From positions 113,719 to 177,718 of the forward strand of contig DKWV01000001.1 in assembly GCA_002491905.1 (NCBI GenBank): 64,000 nucleotides of DNA, given 5' to 3'. The notes beneath the pieces were generated by a model that worked only from the letters and a program-made list of their open reading frames with translations, had not been told where the DNA came from and did no database searches. Below are positions 1-7,076 of the stretch, piece by piece. This stretch comes from Lachnospiraceae bacterium UBA7143 (GTDB taxonomy: Bacteria > Bacillota > Clostridia > Lachnospirales > Lachnospiraceae). How positions within the stretch are numbered: position 1 is the first letter of the stretch; each line of letters begins with the position of its first letter. Both the position numbers and the translations under genes were made by a program.

Positions 1-1741
1 CACCCTTCGGCTTCGTCTCCGCCGTCAGAGTGACCGTCTTGCCGACAGTAACCTCACTTGCACCGCTTATGGACAGCTTTGTATAAACCTCCTGCCCCTC
101 CTTATCTTTATCCTTATCTTTGTCTTTATCCTTGTCTTTATCCTTGTCTTTATCTTTGTCTTTATCCTTATCTTTATCCTCTTTGCCCGGATCGTCCGAA
201 TCCCCGTTCCCGGAATCGGTCACCGTCACGGAACAGTTAAAATTTTGAATCGAACTGCCCACAATAACCTGTGCCGTGACAGTGGTATTTCCCGCCGCAA
301 CCCCGGTCACCGTGCCGCCGTCCACCGTTGCGATGGAGGAATCCGCAACGCTCCAGTCCACCGAATACTCAACCTCGCTGCTGCTGACAGATATCTTCAG
401 GGAATCGCTCTTTCCCTTTTCAAGAGTCATGCTTTCCTTATTGATGGATACCTGTACGTTATCATAGGGATCGTACTCCCCGTCCTCCGCCATCTTTCGA
501 AACGCACCGCCCGTCTGCCACGGATCCGCGATTTTATCCATCGGCACCTTCTCGTACTCCGCTGTCTCCTCCCCGATCGGTGTCTTCGTGGATTCCACCC
601 ACTCTACCGTGTCTTTCAGGGCGGACTCCACCTCCGTATTCTTCTGCGTGGCTTCCTCCTTGGCCACATTGATCTCCGCCTCGGTCTTCACCTCATCCGC
701 CACATCCACTTTCTGGTAGGCGATCTTGTCGGTCACCTTGACGCTGCTGCCCTTTGCGGGGAGCGTATACTTCCCGGCCGCCCCTTCCGGCAGAGGGAGG
801 AGCTTAACCTCATAGGTTCCGGCAGCGACTCCCGTCTGGTAAATCACCCCGTCCTTATCGTCATCCTTCAGTTGAAAGCTCTTCGTCCCGGAAACATCCA
901 CCTCAAAGGGCACACCGCCAATCAACTTACCCGTCTCCTTATTGACAAACTTGATCTTCATATCCGAAAGAATAGAGGTCAGATGAAGTTCTATCTCCAC
1001 GCTTTCCTTCTCGTCCTGCTTCTGCTCAGTTTCTTCCTCTTCCTCCTCAGATTCTTCTTCCACATCAAGCATACCACCCAGCTTCGCGGATTCCGATGCC
1101 GCCAGCAGGCCGCTCTCCCCGATCACTGAGATACCCTCAATCTCCTCACCCATATCCGCGAAAGCCGCCACCTGTTTCTCCACAGACTTGGCGTGAAGAT
1201 AGATGCCGCCTGTGGCAATCGCACCCGCGAGCACCAGAATTCCCAGAAGAGCCACGGCTACATCCAGGGCACTCATCTCTCCGATAAAATACATCAGACG
1301 GGCAGCAAAACCGTCGTCGTCATCATACTCATAATCCTCGTCTTCATAATCCTCGTCTTCGTAATCCTCGTCTTCGTAATCCTCGTCCTCATAATCCTCG
1401 TCTTCGTAATCCTCGTCCTCGTAGTCCTCGTCCTCATAATCCTCGTCTTCGTAGTCCTCGTCCTCATAATCCTCGTCTTCGTAGTCCTCGTCTTCGTAAT
1501 CTTCATAATCGTCATAGCGAACGGGGCGGGATTTCACCGCAACACTCTTCCTGCTTTTTGGCGGATGGGCGCGCTGATAGGACTCAATCATATCGTCATC
1601 CAGACTTAGGAATTCCAACGTGTCCTCTGTTACACTGTCGGCGTCCTCATCATCAAACCGGTCATCCTCAAGCAAATCTTCAAACCGAACCTGCCTGCGG
1701 TGATTTTCTGTATTTTGTCTCCTGTTTTTCTTATTCTGCAT
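1..1741 (-). CDS. Membrane-anchored Big_2 surface protein with acidic and Lys-Asp repeats (C-terminus outside window)
   Basis: The frame is open from ATG 1741 to the window edge, giving 580 visible codons. GGAGG lies 5 bases before the start. In order I see a charged N-terminus, eleven DYEDE units at residues 81-135, and one membrane helix at about 158-182. After it come a Glu-rich stretch, a beta-rich domain at about 250-345 resembling Cna_B/prealbumin folds, a Big_2-like domain at about 424-500, and about 13 Lys-Asp dipeptides near 521-548. A second Big-like domain is cut by the edge. There is no signal peptide, so the acidic tract should be cytoplasmic and the rest outside (type II topology). 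A strong promoter lies upstream at 1849-1877. The function is unknown; a cell-wall or glycan-linked anchor is my guess. Confidence 0.85.
   Translation of the reverse strand, partial: MQNKKNRRQNTENHRRQVRFEDLLEDDRFDDEDADSVTEDTLEFLSLDDDMIESYQRAHPPKSRKSVAVKSRPVRYDDYEDYEDEDYEDEDYEDEDYEDEDYEDEDYEDEDYEDEDYEDEDYEDEDYEDEDYEDEDYEYDDDDGFAARLMYFIGEMSALDVAVALLGILVLAGAIATGGIYLHAKSVEKQVAAFADMGEEIEGISVIGESGLLAASESAKLGGMLDVEEESEEEEEETEQKQDEKESVEIELHLTSILSDMKIKFVNKETGKLIGGVPFEVDVSGTKSFQLKDDDKDGVIYQTGVAAGTYEVKLLPLPEGAAGKYTLPAKGSSVKVTDKIAYQKVDVADEVKTEAEINVAKEEATQKNTEVESALKDTVEWVESTKTPIGEETAEYEKVPMDKIADPWQTGGAFRKMAEDGEYDPYDNVQVSINKESMTLEKGKSDSLKISVSSSEVEYSVDWSVADSSIATVDGGTVTGVAAGNTTVTAQVIVGSSIQNFNCSVTVTDSGNGDSDDPGKEDKDKDKDKDKDKDKDKDKDKDKDKDKEGQEVYTKLSISGASEVTVGKTVTLTAETKPKG
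101..178 (-). repeat. 6-bp tandem repeat coding a Lys-Asp linker
   Basis: About 13 degenerate copies of a 6-bp unit encode alternating Lys and Asp inside the CDS at 1-1741. The synonymous AAA/AAG and GAT/GAC changes keep the peptide constant. Copy-number change would stay in frame. Confidence 0.85.
1336..1500 (-). repeat. 15-bp tandem repeat, 11 units, coding DYEDE
   Basis: Eleven exact-length 15-bp units differ only at synonymous third positions and encode DYEDE eleven times, immediately before the membrane helix. The period is a multiple of three, so slippage would change length but not frame. Confidence 0.92.
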
Positions 1742-1848
1742 TATTACCTCCATGTCAGGACAGCCTGCCGCAGTCCTGCCCTGCCTTAATTCTGTGTTAC
1801 CCGGTTACATGGGTTTATGTAAACCTCAATTCGAAACAATTCTTTGAA

Positions 1849-1877
1849 ATTATAGCACAAAAATGGCGTAATATCAA
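1849..1877 (-). promoter_or_regulatory. Extended -10 SigA promoter for the Big_2 surface protein
   Basis: Read on the minus strand: TTGATA, a 17-bp spacer, then TATAAT preceded by TGTGC (a TRTGn -16 element). The spacer contains one arm (1861-1871) of a perfect inverted repeat whose partner is at 1936-1946, so the promoter may be repressible. Confidence 0.75.
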
Positions 1878-1946
1878 GATTTTTGTCACCCTTTAAGGGC
1901 CGTCAGATTATGTAAATTGACTTATCTTGTAGTATTTACGCCATTT
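1861..1946. repeat. Perfect 11-bp inverted repeat flanking a promoter
   Basis: AAATGGCGTAA at 1861-1871 is the exact reverse complement of TTACGCCATTT at 1936-1946. One arm lies between the -35 and -10 boxes of the minus promoter. This is a candidate operator pair. Confidence 0.6.
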
Positions 1947-1948
1947 CC

Positions 1949-1994
1949 GCGATAATTGCGCGATATGTTACACCCCTTTTATGGCAATTATCGC
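1949..1994. repeat. Perfect 11-bp inverted repeat upstream of zinc-ribbon gene
   Basis: GCGATAATTGC at 1949-1959 is the exact reverse complement of GCAATTATCGC at 1984-1994, with a 24-base loop. It ends 16 bases before the plus-strand -35 box at 2011. Confidence 0.55.
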
Positions 1995-2010
1995 TAATAT
2001 ACGCTTGACT

Positions 2011-2038
2011 TTGACCGCCGGGGCTGACACAATATAAG
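2011..2038 (+). promoter_or_regulatory. SigA promoter of the zinc-ribbon gene
   Basis: TTGACC, a 16-bp spacer and TATAAG, ending about 50 bases before the preferred start codon at 2091. Confidence 0.6.
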
Positions 2039-2090
2039 GGCAACAGACAAACGGTTACCTTACAGGATTATGGGAAAAGGGGAATTTTTC

Positions 2091-2414
2091 ATGATGTACA
2101 TGCACTACTGTAAGCGTTGCCAACGGGTTCATATGCTGAATGGGCATAAGCAGTTCTGTCCAAAATGTCAGGGACTGATTACCGAGCTGAAACTCAGTTA
2201 CCTGGACTATGTGTCCATGAACCAGGCCCAACGGGTTTCTTTTTCTATCTGCTGTGCCGACGATGAGCAGCTCAAAAAGCTGAGTACTACATATCGTATG
2301 TATAAGTACAGCAAATGGTACAAGGAGCTGCAACGGCAGCTGGCGCAGCCGGTTATCCATTCCTACACTGCGCTGGAGCCGGCCCCGGTGGAGAACGCTG
2401 TATCAATCGTATGA
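2091..2414 (+). CDS. Small zinc-ribbon-like protein, function unknown
   Basis: The product is 107 residues. Two CxxC pairs near the N-terminus (CKRC and CPKC, about 16 residues apart) suggest a zinc knuckle. The rest is a Tyr/Lys-rich helical region with no recognised domain. I chose ATG 2091 because AAGGGG sits 8 bases upstream; the longer in-frame ATG at 2070 has no ribosome site. It is a single gene with its own promoter (2011-2038) and terminator (2435-2481), facing away from the Big_2 surface protein. The function is unknown; nucleic-acid or protein binding is possible from the ribbon alone. Confidence 0.75.
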   Translation: MMYMHYCKRCQRVHMLNGHKQFCPKCQGLITELKLSYLDYVSMNQAQRVSFSICCADDEQLKKLSTTYRMYKYSKWYKELQRQLAQPVIHSYTALEPAPVENAVSIV

Positions 2415-2434
2415 TATGATACGAAAAAGGAAGG

Positions 2435-2481
2435 GAGCGCTGCCCGGAATCTTCGGATTCCAGACGGCGCTCTTTTCTTTT
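2435..2481 (+). terminator. Rho-independent terminator after the zinc-ribbon gene
   Basis: A GAGCGC/GCGCTC outer stem and a GGAATC/GATTCC inner stem close on a TTCG tetraloop, followed by TTTTCTTTT. Confidence 0.85.
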
Positions 2482-2603
2482 CCCAAGCGGCTATAAAGTT
2501 ATTAAGAATTTATGAGGGCTCTTTTTTCTGTAGATTTTTGGAAAAAATCATAGTAGAATAGATGAATACAGAAAAGAAACGCATAAGACTTTCAGGAAAG
2601 GGT

Positions 2604-3656
2604 ATGAATAAAACCATGAACGAAACACAGGAAAAAAATACATTGCCAAAAGAAAAGATATCGGTTCAGTCAGACAAACTTGAGGAGAACGAAAAGGAGG
2701 CGAAGGATTCCAGCGCCAGACTCCGCCTTCCCATAAACATTCATCTCATCCTGCTGGCCGCCATTGTCCTGGTCATCGGGTTTTCTGCCTACCGTCTCTA
2801 CAAATGGAACAAGGGGACACCCTCAGATTACGACCCGAACTACCAGACCACGGATTTCGACATTGAAGTGATGGACAACCTTATCCCGCTCGCTCCCGAT
2901 AAACGGGAGGGCTATGTGGATGACGGCGTAACCACCATTCTCTGTCTCGGCGACGATCCCTTCTCGCTGGATCAGGGTGAAAACGGTCTGGCGGAGCAGA
3001 TCGCCAAAAAGACAGGCGCCACCGTCTACAACGGCTCCTTCACGGGAACCACTATGGCGGCGCAGTTTGCCTCTTACAACGACGGCTATATTCTGGACGC
3101 GTTCTCCTTCTCCTATGTGGCGAAGAGTCTGGCCAGCGGAGACTTCGACCTGATGAAGACGGCCGCCACCTACAGCTACGATGAAAATTTTGCAAAGACG
3201 ACGCAGATGCTCTCTGAACTTGACATGAATAACGTGGATATGATCTGCGTGATGTACGATGGCAGCGACTATATCAACAGACGGCCATGCGACGATCCAA
3301 ACGCGCCCTACGCCGAGATTACCTACACTGGCGCGCTGCGCTCGGGAGTGAAGGCCATTCAGGAAGCTTACCCCCATATCCGTATTGTAATCATGTCCCA
3401 CACCTTCTGCCACAGCATCGGCGAGGACGGGAATTTCCAGAACGGCGACCGGGCGGATCTCGGCCACGGCACCCTGAGCCACTATCTGCAGAAAGAGCTG
3501 GACGCCACAATGGATGTCGGCGTCTCCTTTATCGACAACTTTTACGGCTCCGTCAACGAGGATAATTACCTCGACTATATGACCGACTACATTCACTTTA
3601 ACGACGCGGGACGGGAGCTTTTGGCAAGGCGGTTCGCGGAATGCCTATTTCAGTAG
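2604..3656 (+). CDS. Membrane-anchored SGNH-like protein with substituted catalytic residues
   Basis: The product is 350 residues, with a cytoplasmic charged N-terminus, one helix at about 44-63, then an extracytoplasmic SGNH-like domain. It aligns by eye along block I and the following helix with the SGNH protein at 24655-25761. However, the GDS motif is GDD (residues 116-118) and the GxND block reads DGSD, so Ser nucleophile and Asn oxyanion residue both look replaced. The C-terminal Asp328-x-x-His331 is kept. I prefer ATG 2604, which follows AGGAAAGG; ATG 2562 would add 14 residues but lacks a site. Its 3' end overlaps the convergent gene at 3650 by 7 bases. It may be a non-catalytic partner or a glycan-binding relative of the nearby acyltransferases. 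Confidence 0.75.
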   Translation: MNKTMNETQEKNTLPKEKISVQSDKLEENEKEAKDSSARLRLPINIHLILLAAIVLVIGFSAYRLYKWNKGTPSDYDPNYQTTDFDIEVMDNLIPLAPDKREGYVDDGVTTILCLGDDPFSLDQGENGLAEQIAKKTGATVYNGSFTGTTMAAQFASYNDGYILDAFSFSYVAKSLASGDFDLMKTAATYSYDENFAKTTQMLSELDMNNVDMICVMYDGSDYINRRPCDDPNAPYAEITYTGALRSGVKAIQEAYPHIRIVIMSHTFCHSIGEDGNFQNGDRADLGHGTLSHYLQKELDATMDVGVSFIDNFYGSVNEDNYLDYMTDYIHFNDAGRELLARRFAECLFQ

Positions 3657-4705
3657 TCCACCGAAAACAGCGTCTCAAAATCAAACCGCTTTATCATATT
3701 CCGTGTCTCTTCCAGCGCCCGTTCCATCTCCCGGGCGCTCTTTATTTCGCAGATTCCGTCCGCAAAGCACTCCGTCATAAAACGGTTAAACCTGGCGTGG
3801 TAATGGGTGTAATCCGCATAGTTGTTCAGGTCCGTCACGATTTCCTCCCTATTCGGGAAATAGAACACTCTCACATTGTCGTAGGCAAGAAGCGTGTCCG
3901 CAATATGCGCATACTCCCGCATAGTGGCCTCCAAATGATTTTCCTGCATCACGTCATTCCAGTAGAGAATGCTGTAGGGCGGGAAAAAGATATAGAAGGT
4001 GGTGTCCGGGTTCCGTTCAATATAAGGGCAGAGATTCATCTGCAGGTTTTTGTCCGTGCTCTCTATAAAGGCGTCTGGCGGCGTCTCCTCCTCCACCCTT
4101 GCAGGGGGCACATAATTGTGCATCACCCACTGGATATTGTAGTATTCGTCCGTCCACCAGCTCTGGTACACCGTTGCAAGATCCGTTTTGTCCGGGTCGG
4201 CCAGCGGACGCAGCACATAATTCAACAGCACGTCCTTATTCAGCAGATACTGCACGTCATTCAGATAGTTATCATCATAGAGATAGCCCGGAACCGGATA
4301 TTTCGTCTCGTCCACGCCCCCGGTGTAGGTCGTCACGTCAACTCCCAGAAAAACTGACTTCACCTCATGACCGCTGTCAAAGATAATGTCCATGATATTC
4401 GCCTGATCCTTCGGGTAAGCGCCGCTGTAATTTAATTTAATGGCCTTAAGCCCCATCAGCTCCTCAAACCAGTGGGTGTTAAAGTTCACCGTCATGGAAG
4501 AACCGAGAATCACACTGTCGTAGTCCATGTGCTTCGCCATCCCCGGATTCTGGGTGAGCTGGTTATCCACCAGATAGGGAAAGTCCGCAAGCGGCGCATG
4601 GTACTGAAAAAAGGGGTCCACCCAGACCACCAGCGCGGCCGAGAGCAAAAGCAGGATTACGGTGAGAGATACGATGGAGAGAATCCAATTCTTAAATCGC
4701 TTCAT
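3650..4705 (-). CDS. Extracytoplasmic SGNH-like O-acylation partner (DltD/AlgJ-like role)
   Basis: The product is 351 residues with an N-terminal signal anchor (about 7-28). A GSSMT block I follows (GSS at 68-70), and a DYTH box (Asp298, His301) supplies the likely Asp/His of an SGNH triad. It is last in the six-gene operon running 11217 to 3650 and follows an MBOAT gene by 63 bases. That pairing is the usual arrangement of AlgI-type acyltransferases with an SGNH partner completing O-acylation of exported glycan. The frame could start at TTG 4717, but GGAGGA abuts that codon, so ATG 4705 is chosen. The acyl group and acceptor cannot be read from sequence. Confidence 0.8.
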   Translation of the reverse strand: MKRFKNWILSIVSLTVILLLLSAALVVWVDPFFQYHAPLADFPYLVDNQLTQNPGMAKHMDYDSVILGSSMTVNFNTHWFEELMGLKAIKLNYSGAYPKDQANIMDIIFDSGHEVKSVFLGVDVTTYTGGVDETKYPVPGYLYDDNYLNDVQYLLNKDVLLNYVLRPLADPDKTDLATVYQSWWTDEYYNIQWVMHNYVPPARVEEETPPDAFIESTDKNLQMNLCPYIERNPDTTFYIFFPPYSILYWNDVMQENHLEATMREYAHIADTLLAYDNVRVFYFPNREEIVTDLNNYADYTHYHARFNRFMTECFADGICEIKSAREMERALEETRNMIKRFDFETLFSVDY

Positions 4706-4768
4706 TTTGAATACCAATCCTCCATGTCTGCGCAGTTTACTGTTATGACACGCGTGTCATCACTTTGA

Positions 4769-6253
4769 TTAAAAGTTAAAATACAAAAACGTACTGACTC
4801 CGGAAAAGCTTAAGATACACCATACCGCCAGAATTACAAACACCGCTGCCGACACCGGGCCGTATTTCAGGCGCGAAACCCGCTCGCCGGCATTTTTCCC
4901 GATCAGTGCAAAGTATAATGCCGCCGCCAGAATCAGGAACATCAGGATATAGCGGCTAAAGGGCAGGTTGTCCAGATGCAGCACTTTGATCACATACCAG
5001 AATTCGTCCGGCTGCAGGCACTCCGCCAGATCCAGGGAAATTTTCTTAACTTCCCCTTTCCACGCCGTCCGAAGAAGCGCATTCGCCTGCGCAATGCTTT
5101 CCGCCCGGAAATAAACCCAGGCCACGCTGACATAGAGGAAAGTCGCTATTTGTGACACAGTCGTCATAATATTATAAGTAAATCCTGCAGTCTCACTTTT
5201 CCTCCCAGTCCGCACATGCCTCTGCCAGAACCGGGTAACCACATACAGCGCCCCGTGCAGCATCCCCCAGACAATAAAATGAAAGCCCGCCCCATGCCAA
5301 ATGCCGCTTAAGAGAAAGACGAGCAGAAGGTTTAAGTACATCCGCCCCTCCCCCCGGCGGTTTCCCCCCAGCGGAATATAGACGTATTTCGTAAAGAAAC
5401 GGTTCAGGGTGATATGCCACCTTTTCCAAAAATCCACGATGTCCGCCGCTTTATAGGGAGAATTAAAGTTGACGGGGATCTCAATGCCAAGCATCCGGCC
5501 AAGACCCACGGCCATATCGCAGTAACCGCTGAAATCAAAGTAGAGCTGCAGGGCATAGAACATAATCACCAGAACCGCATCCAGGCGTCCAAGTACAGCC
5601 AGGTTGTCGTAGCCGTAATCCACACCCGCGCCGAGCGTGTCCGCCAGAAGGACCTTCTTGGCGAGCCCCAGCACAAACAGGGCAAGGCCGCCCGCAATCC
5701 TCTCCCAATCCAGTTTTTCTGCGCCAAACGCCCGAAACTGCGGCAGCATCTCGCTGTGGTTCACAATGGGACCTGCGATAAGCTGCGGGAAAAAGGAGAC
5801 AAACAACGCGTACTCGGACAGAGAACAGTCCGCCACCTCCCCCCGGTAAGTATCCACAATAAAGGAAATCTGCTGAAAGGTAAAAAAACTGATTCCCAGA
5901 GGCAGAAGAATGCCCCGCAGGGCAAAATCAGTTCCAAACATGCCATTCACGGTGTCGAGAAAGAAATCATAATATTTGAAGTAAAACAGTAAGCCCAAAT
6001 TGAAAACCACCGCCAGAATCATAACAGCCCTGCGGCTTTCCCCAGACAAAAGCCTGTGGAACAGATAATTTACCGCAATGCTGCAAATCATAATCAGCAG
6101 ATAGGACAGGTTGAAATAGCCGTAAAACCACAGGGACATGGCAGTCAGAAACACCCGGGCCGCCCCAGGTTTCCCGCCCCGCACAAGACCGTAATAGCCG
6201 AGCAGACATATTGGGAAAAAAACAAACACAAAAATATACGAATTAAATAACAT
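4769..6253 (-). CDS. MBOAT-family membrane O-acyltransferase (AlgI/DltB-like), copy A
   Basis: This 494-residue polytopic protein has family hallmarks: YFDFSGY (238-244), WKRWHITLNRFF with His280, YIPLGGNR, and SGIWHGAGFHFIVWG with the invariant His320. AlgI/DltB proteins pass an acyl group across the membrane to an exported glycan or to an SGNH partner. AGGAGA lies 8 bases before ATG. It is the fifth gene of the 11217-3650 operon, followed by its likely SGNH partner at 3650-4705. Length and motifs are complete. The acyl donor could be acetyl-CoA or an acyl carrier protein such as the one at 22468-22710; nothing here decides this. Confidence 0.93.
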   Translation of the reverse strand: MLFNSYIFVFVFFPICLLGYYGLVRGGKPGAARVFLTAMSLWFYGYFNLSYLLIMICSIAVNYLFHRLLSGESRRAVMILAVVFNLGLLFYFKYYDFFLDTVNGMFGTDFALRGILLPLGISFFTFQQISFIVDTYRGEVADCSLSEYALFVSFFPQLIAGPIVNHSEMLPQFRAFGAEKLDWERIAGGLALFVLGLAKKVLLADTLGAGVDYGYDNLAVLGRLDAVLVIMFYALQLYFDFSGYCDMAVGLGRMLGIEIPVNFNSPYKAADIVDFWKRWHITLNRFFTKYVYIPLGGNRRGEGRMYLNLLLVFLLSGIWHGAGFHFIVWGMLHGALYVVTRFWQRHVRTGRKSETAGFTYNIMTTVSQIATFLYVSVAWVYFRAESIAQANALLRTAWKGEVKKISLDLAECLQPDEFWYVIKVLHLDNLPFSRYILMFLILAAALYFALIGKNAGERVSRLKYGPVSAAVFVILAVWCILSFSGVSTFLYFNF

Positions 6254-6301
6254 AAGTTATTCTCCTGTCCAACTGCGGCTCGCCCAATCTCTCCGCAAAT
6301 C

Positions 6302-7063
6302 CTAAAGTGTCATATCCTTGTAAACCACAAACTCTCCCACCTGACCATAAACCGAAAACCCGTAATCCGTCAGCGGTTCCCTGATCTCCCGGTCCTTTTT
6401 CAACACCACGTAGGCACAGGGGTACTCTCTGGTCAGCTCCACAAAAACCGGCGTGTCGATCACCTCCGCCTCCTCCATAGCCTCATACATGGCATTGTAA
6501 TAATCCCAACGGGCAATCAGCATTTCACGCCCATAGGGCAGCTCAATGTCCGTGCTGTACTGCCTGACGTAATAAATCAGATCCGCCGGGACAAGCACCG
6601 TGATCCGCCCTTCCTCCGGCTCTATCATATCCACGATGTCCACCGCCTCCTGCGGCAGATGATAGACATTCTCCGCACGGGAAATATGCTCACTGTCATA
6701 GACATAATCCCCGCATGCCGCGACCGCCAGACAGACCACCGCCAGTCCGATCCGCCTGTGCTTTCCCATCAGCCGGATCAGGCCATAAGCGCTGACAATG
6801 CTCATCTGCAAAAGCCACAGAAGCCGGTAATATGTCTCGGAATCCTCCATAAGCCGCACAAACACCTTGCGGAACAGGGGGCAGAAAAATAAAAGAAGCA
6901 GCAGAGTGGGCGCATAGACAAACAGCACCCGCCTGCGCTTATCCTTCTCCGCAAGCCACAGATAGAGAAGCACGAAAAGATAAATGCCCGCAAGAAAGTG
7001 ATTCTCGTGATACCCCATATAATTTTTAAATATGACAACACTCTCCAGGAAAATACCCCACAT
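6302..7063 (-). CDS. Membrane protein with extracytoplasmic C-terminal domain, partner of next gene
   Basis: The product is 253 residues, with about four hydrophobic helices in the first 135 residues, then a soluble domain of about 115 residues rich in Tyr and Glu. Its C-terminal module (AENVYHLPQEAVDIVD and following) recalls the extracytoplasmic tail of longer GT-C-like proteins. GAGGAG stands 6 bases before ATG, and the gene starts 13 bases after the stop of the upstream membrane gene. The two may together equal one larger protein, either a split enzyme or a two-subunit one. Function unknown; glycan-modifying membrane enzyme is inferred from context only. Confidence 0.72.
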   Translation of the reverse strand: MWGIFLESVVIFKNYMGYHENHFLAGIYLFVLLYLWLAEKDKRRRVLFVYAPTLLLLLFFCPLFRKVFVRLMEDSETYYRLLWLLQMSIVSAYGLIRLMGKHRRIGLAVVCLAVAACGDYVYDSEHISRAENVYHLPQEAVDIVDMIEPEEGRITVLVPADLIYYVRQYSTDIELPYGREMLIARWDYYNAMYEAMEEAEVIDTPVFVELTREYPCAYVVLKKDREIREPLTDYGFSVYGQVGEFVVYKDMTL

Positions 7064-7076
7064 ATGCCGCTCCTCG

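Larger units (their letters stand above)
1742..2090. other. 349-bp divergent intergenic region with two nested dyads
   Basis: This AT-rich spacer lies between the divergent genes at 1-1741 and 2091-2414. It holds the minus promoter 1849-1877 and the plus promoter 2011-2038. It also has two perfect 11-bp inverted repeats: 1861-1871 with 1936-1946, and 1949-1959 with 1984-1994. I see no credible small gene here. Confidence 0.75.

Noticed and set aside
245..1129. 294-codon plus-strand frame
   Set aside because: It is antisense to the Big_2 surface gene, with no ribosome site, and its composition follows the complementary repeats.
1336..1500. Possible CRISPR-like array
   Set aside because: The 15-bp units are contiguous without spacers and encode DYEDE in frame; it is a coding tandem repeat.
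2823..3596. 257-codon minus-strand frame
   Set aside because: It is antisense to the SGNH-like gene at 2604; no motif, and the opposite frame has a fold-consistent product.
3641..4357. 238-codon plus-strand frame
   Set aside because: Antisense to the SGNH partner gene at 3650-4705, which has a signal anchor and catalytic motifs.
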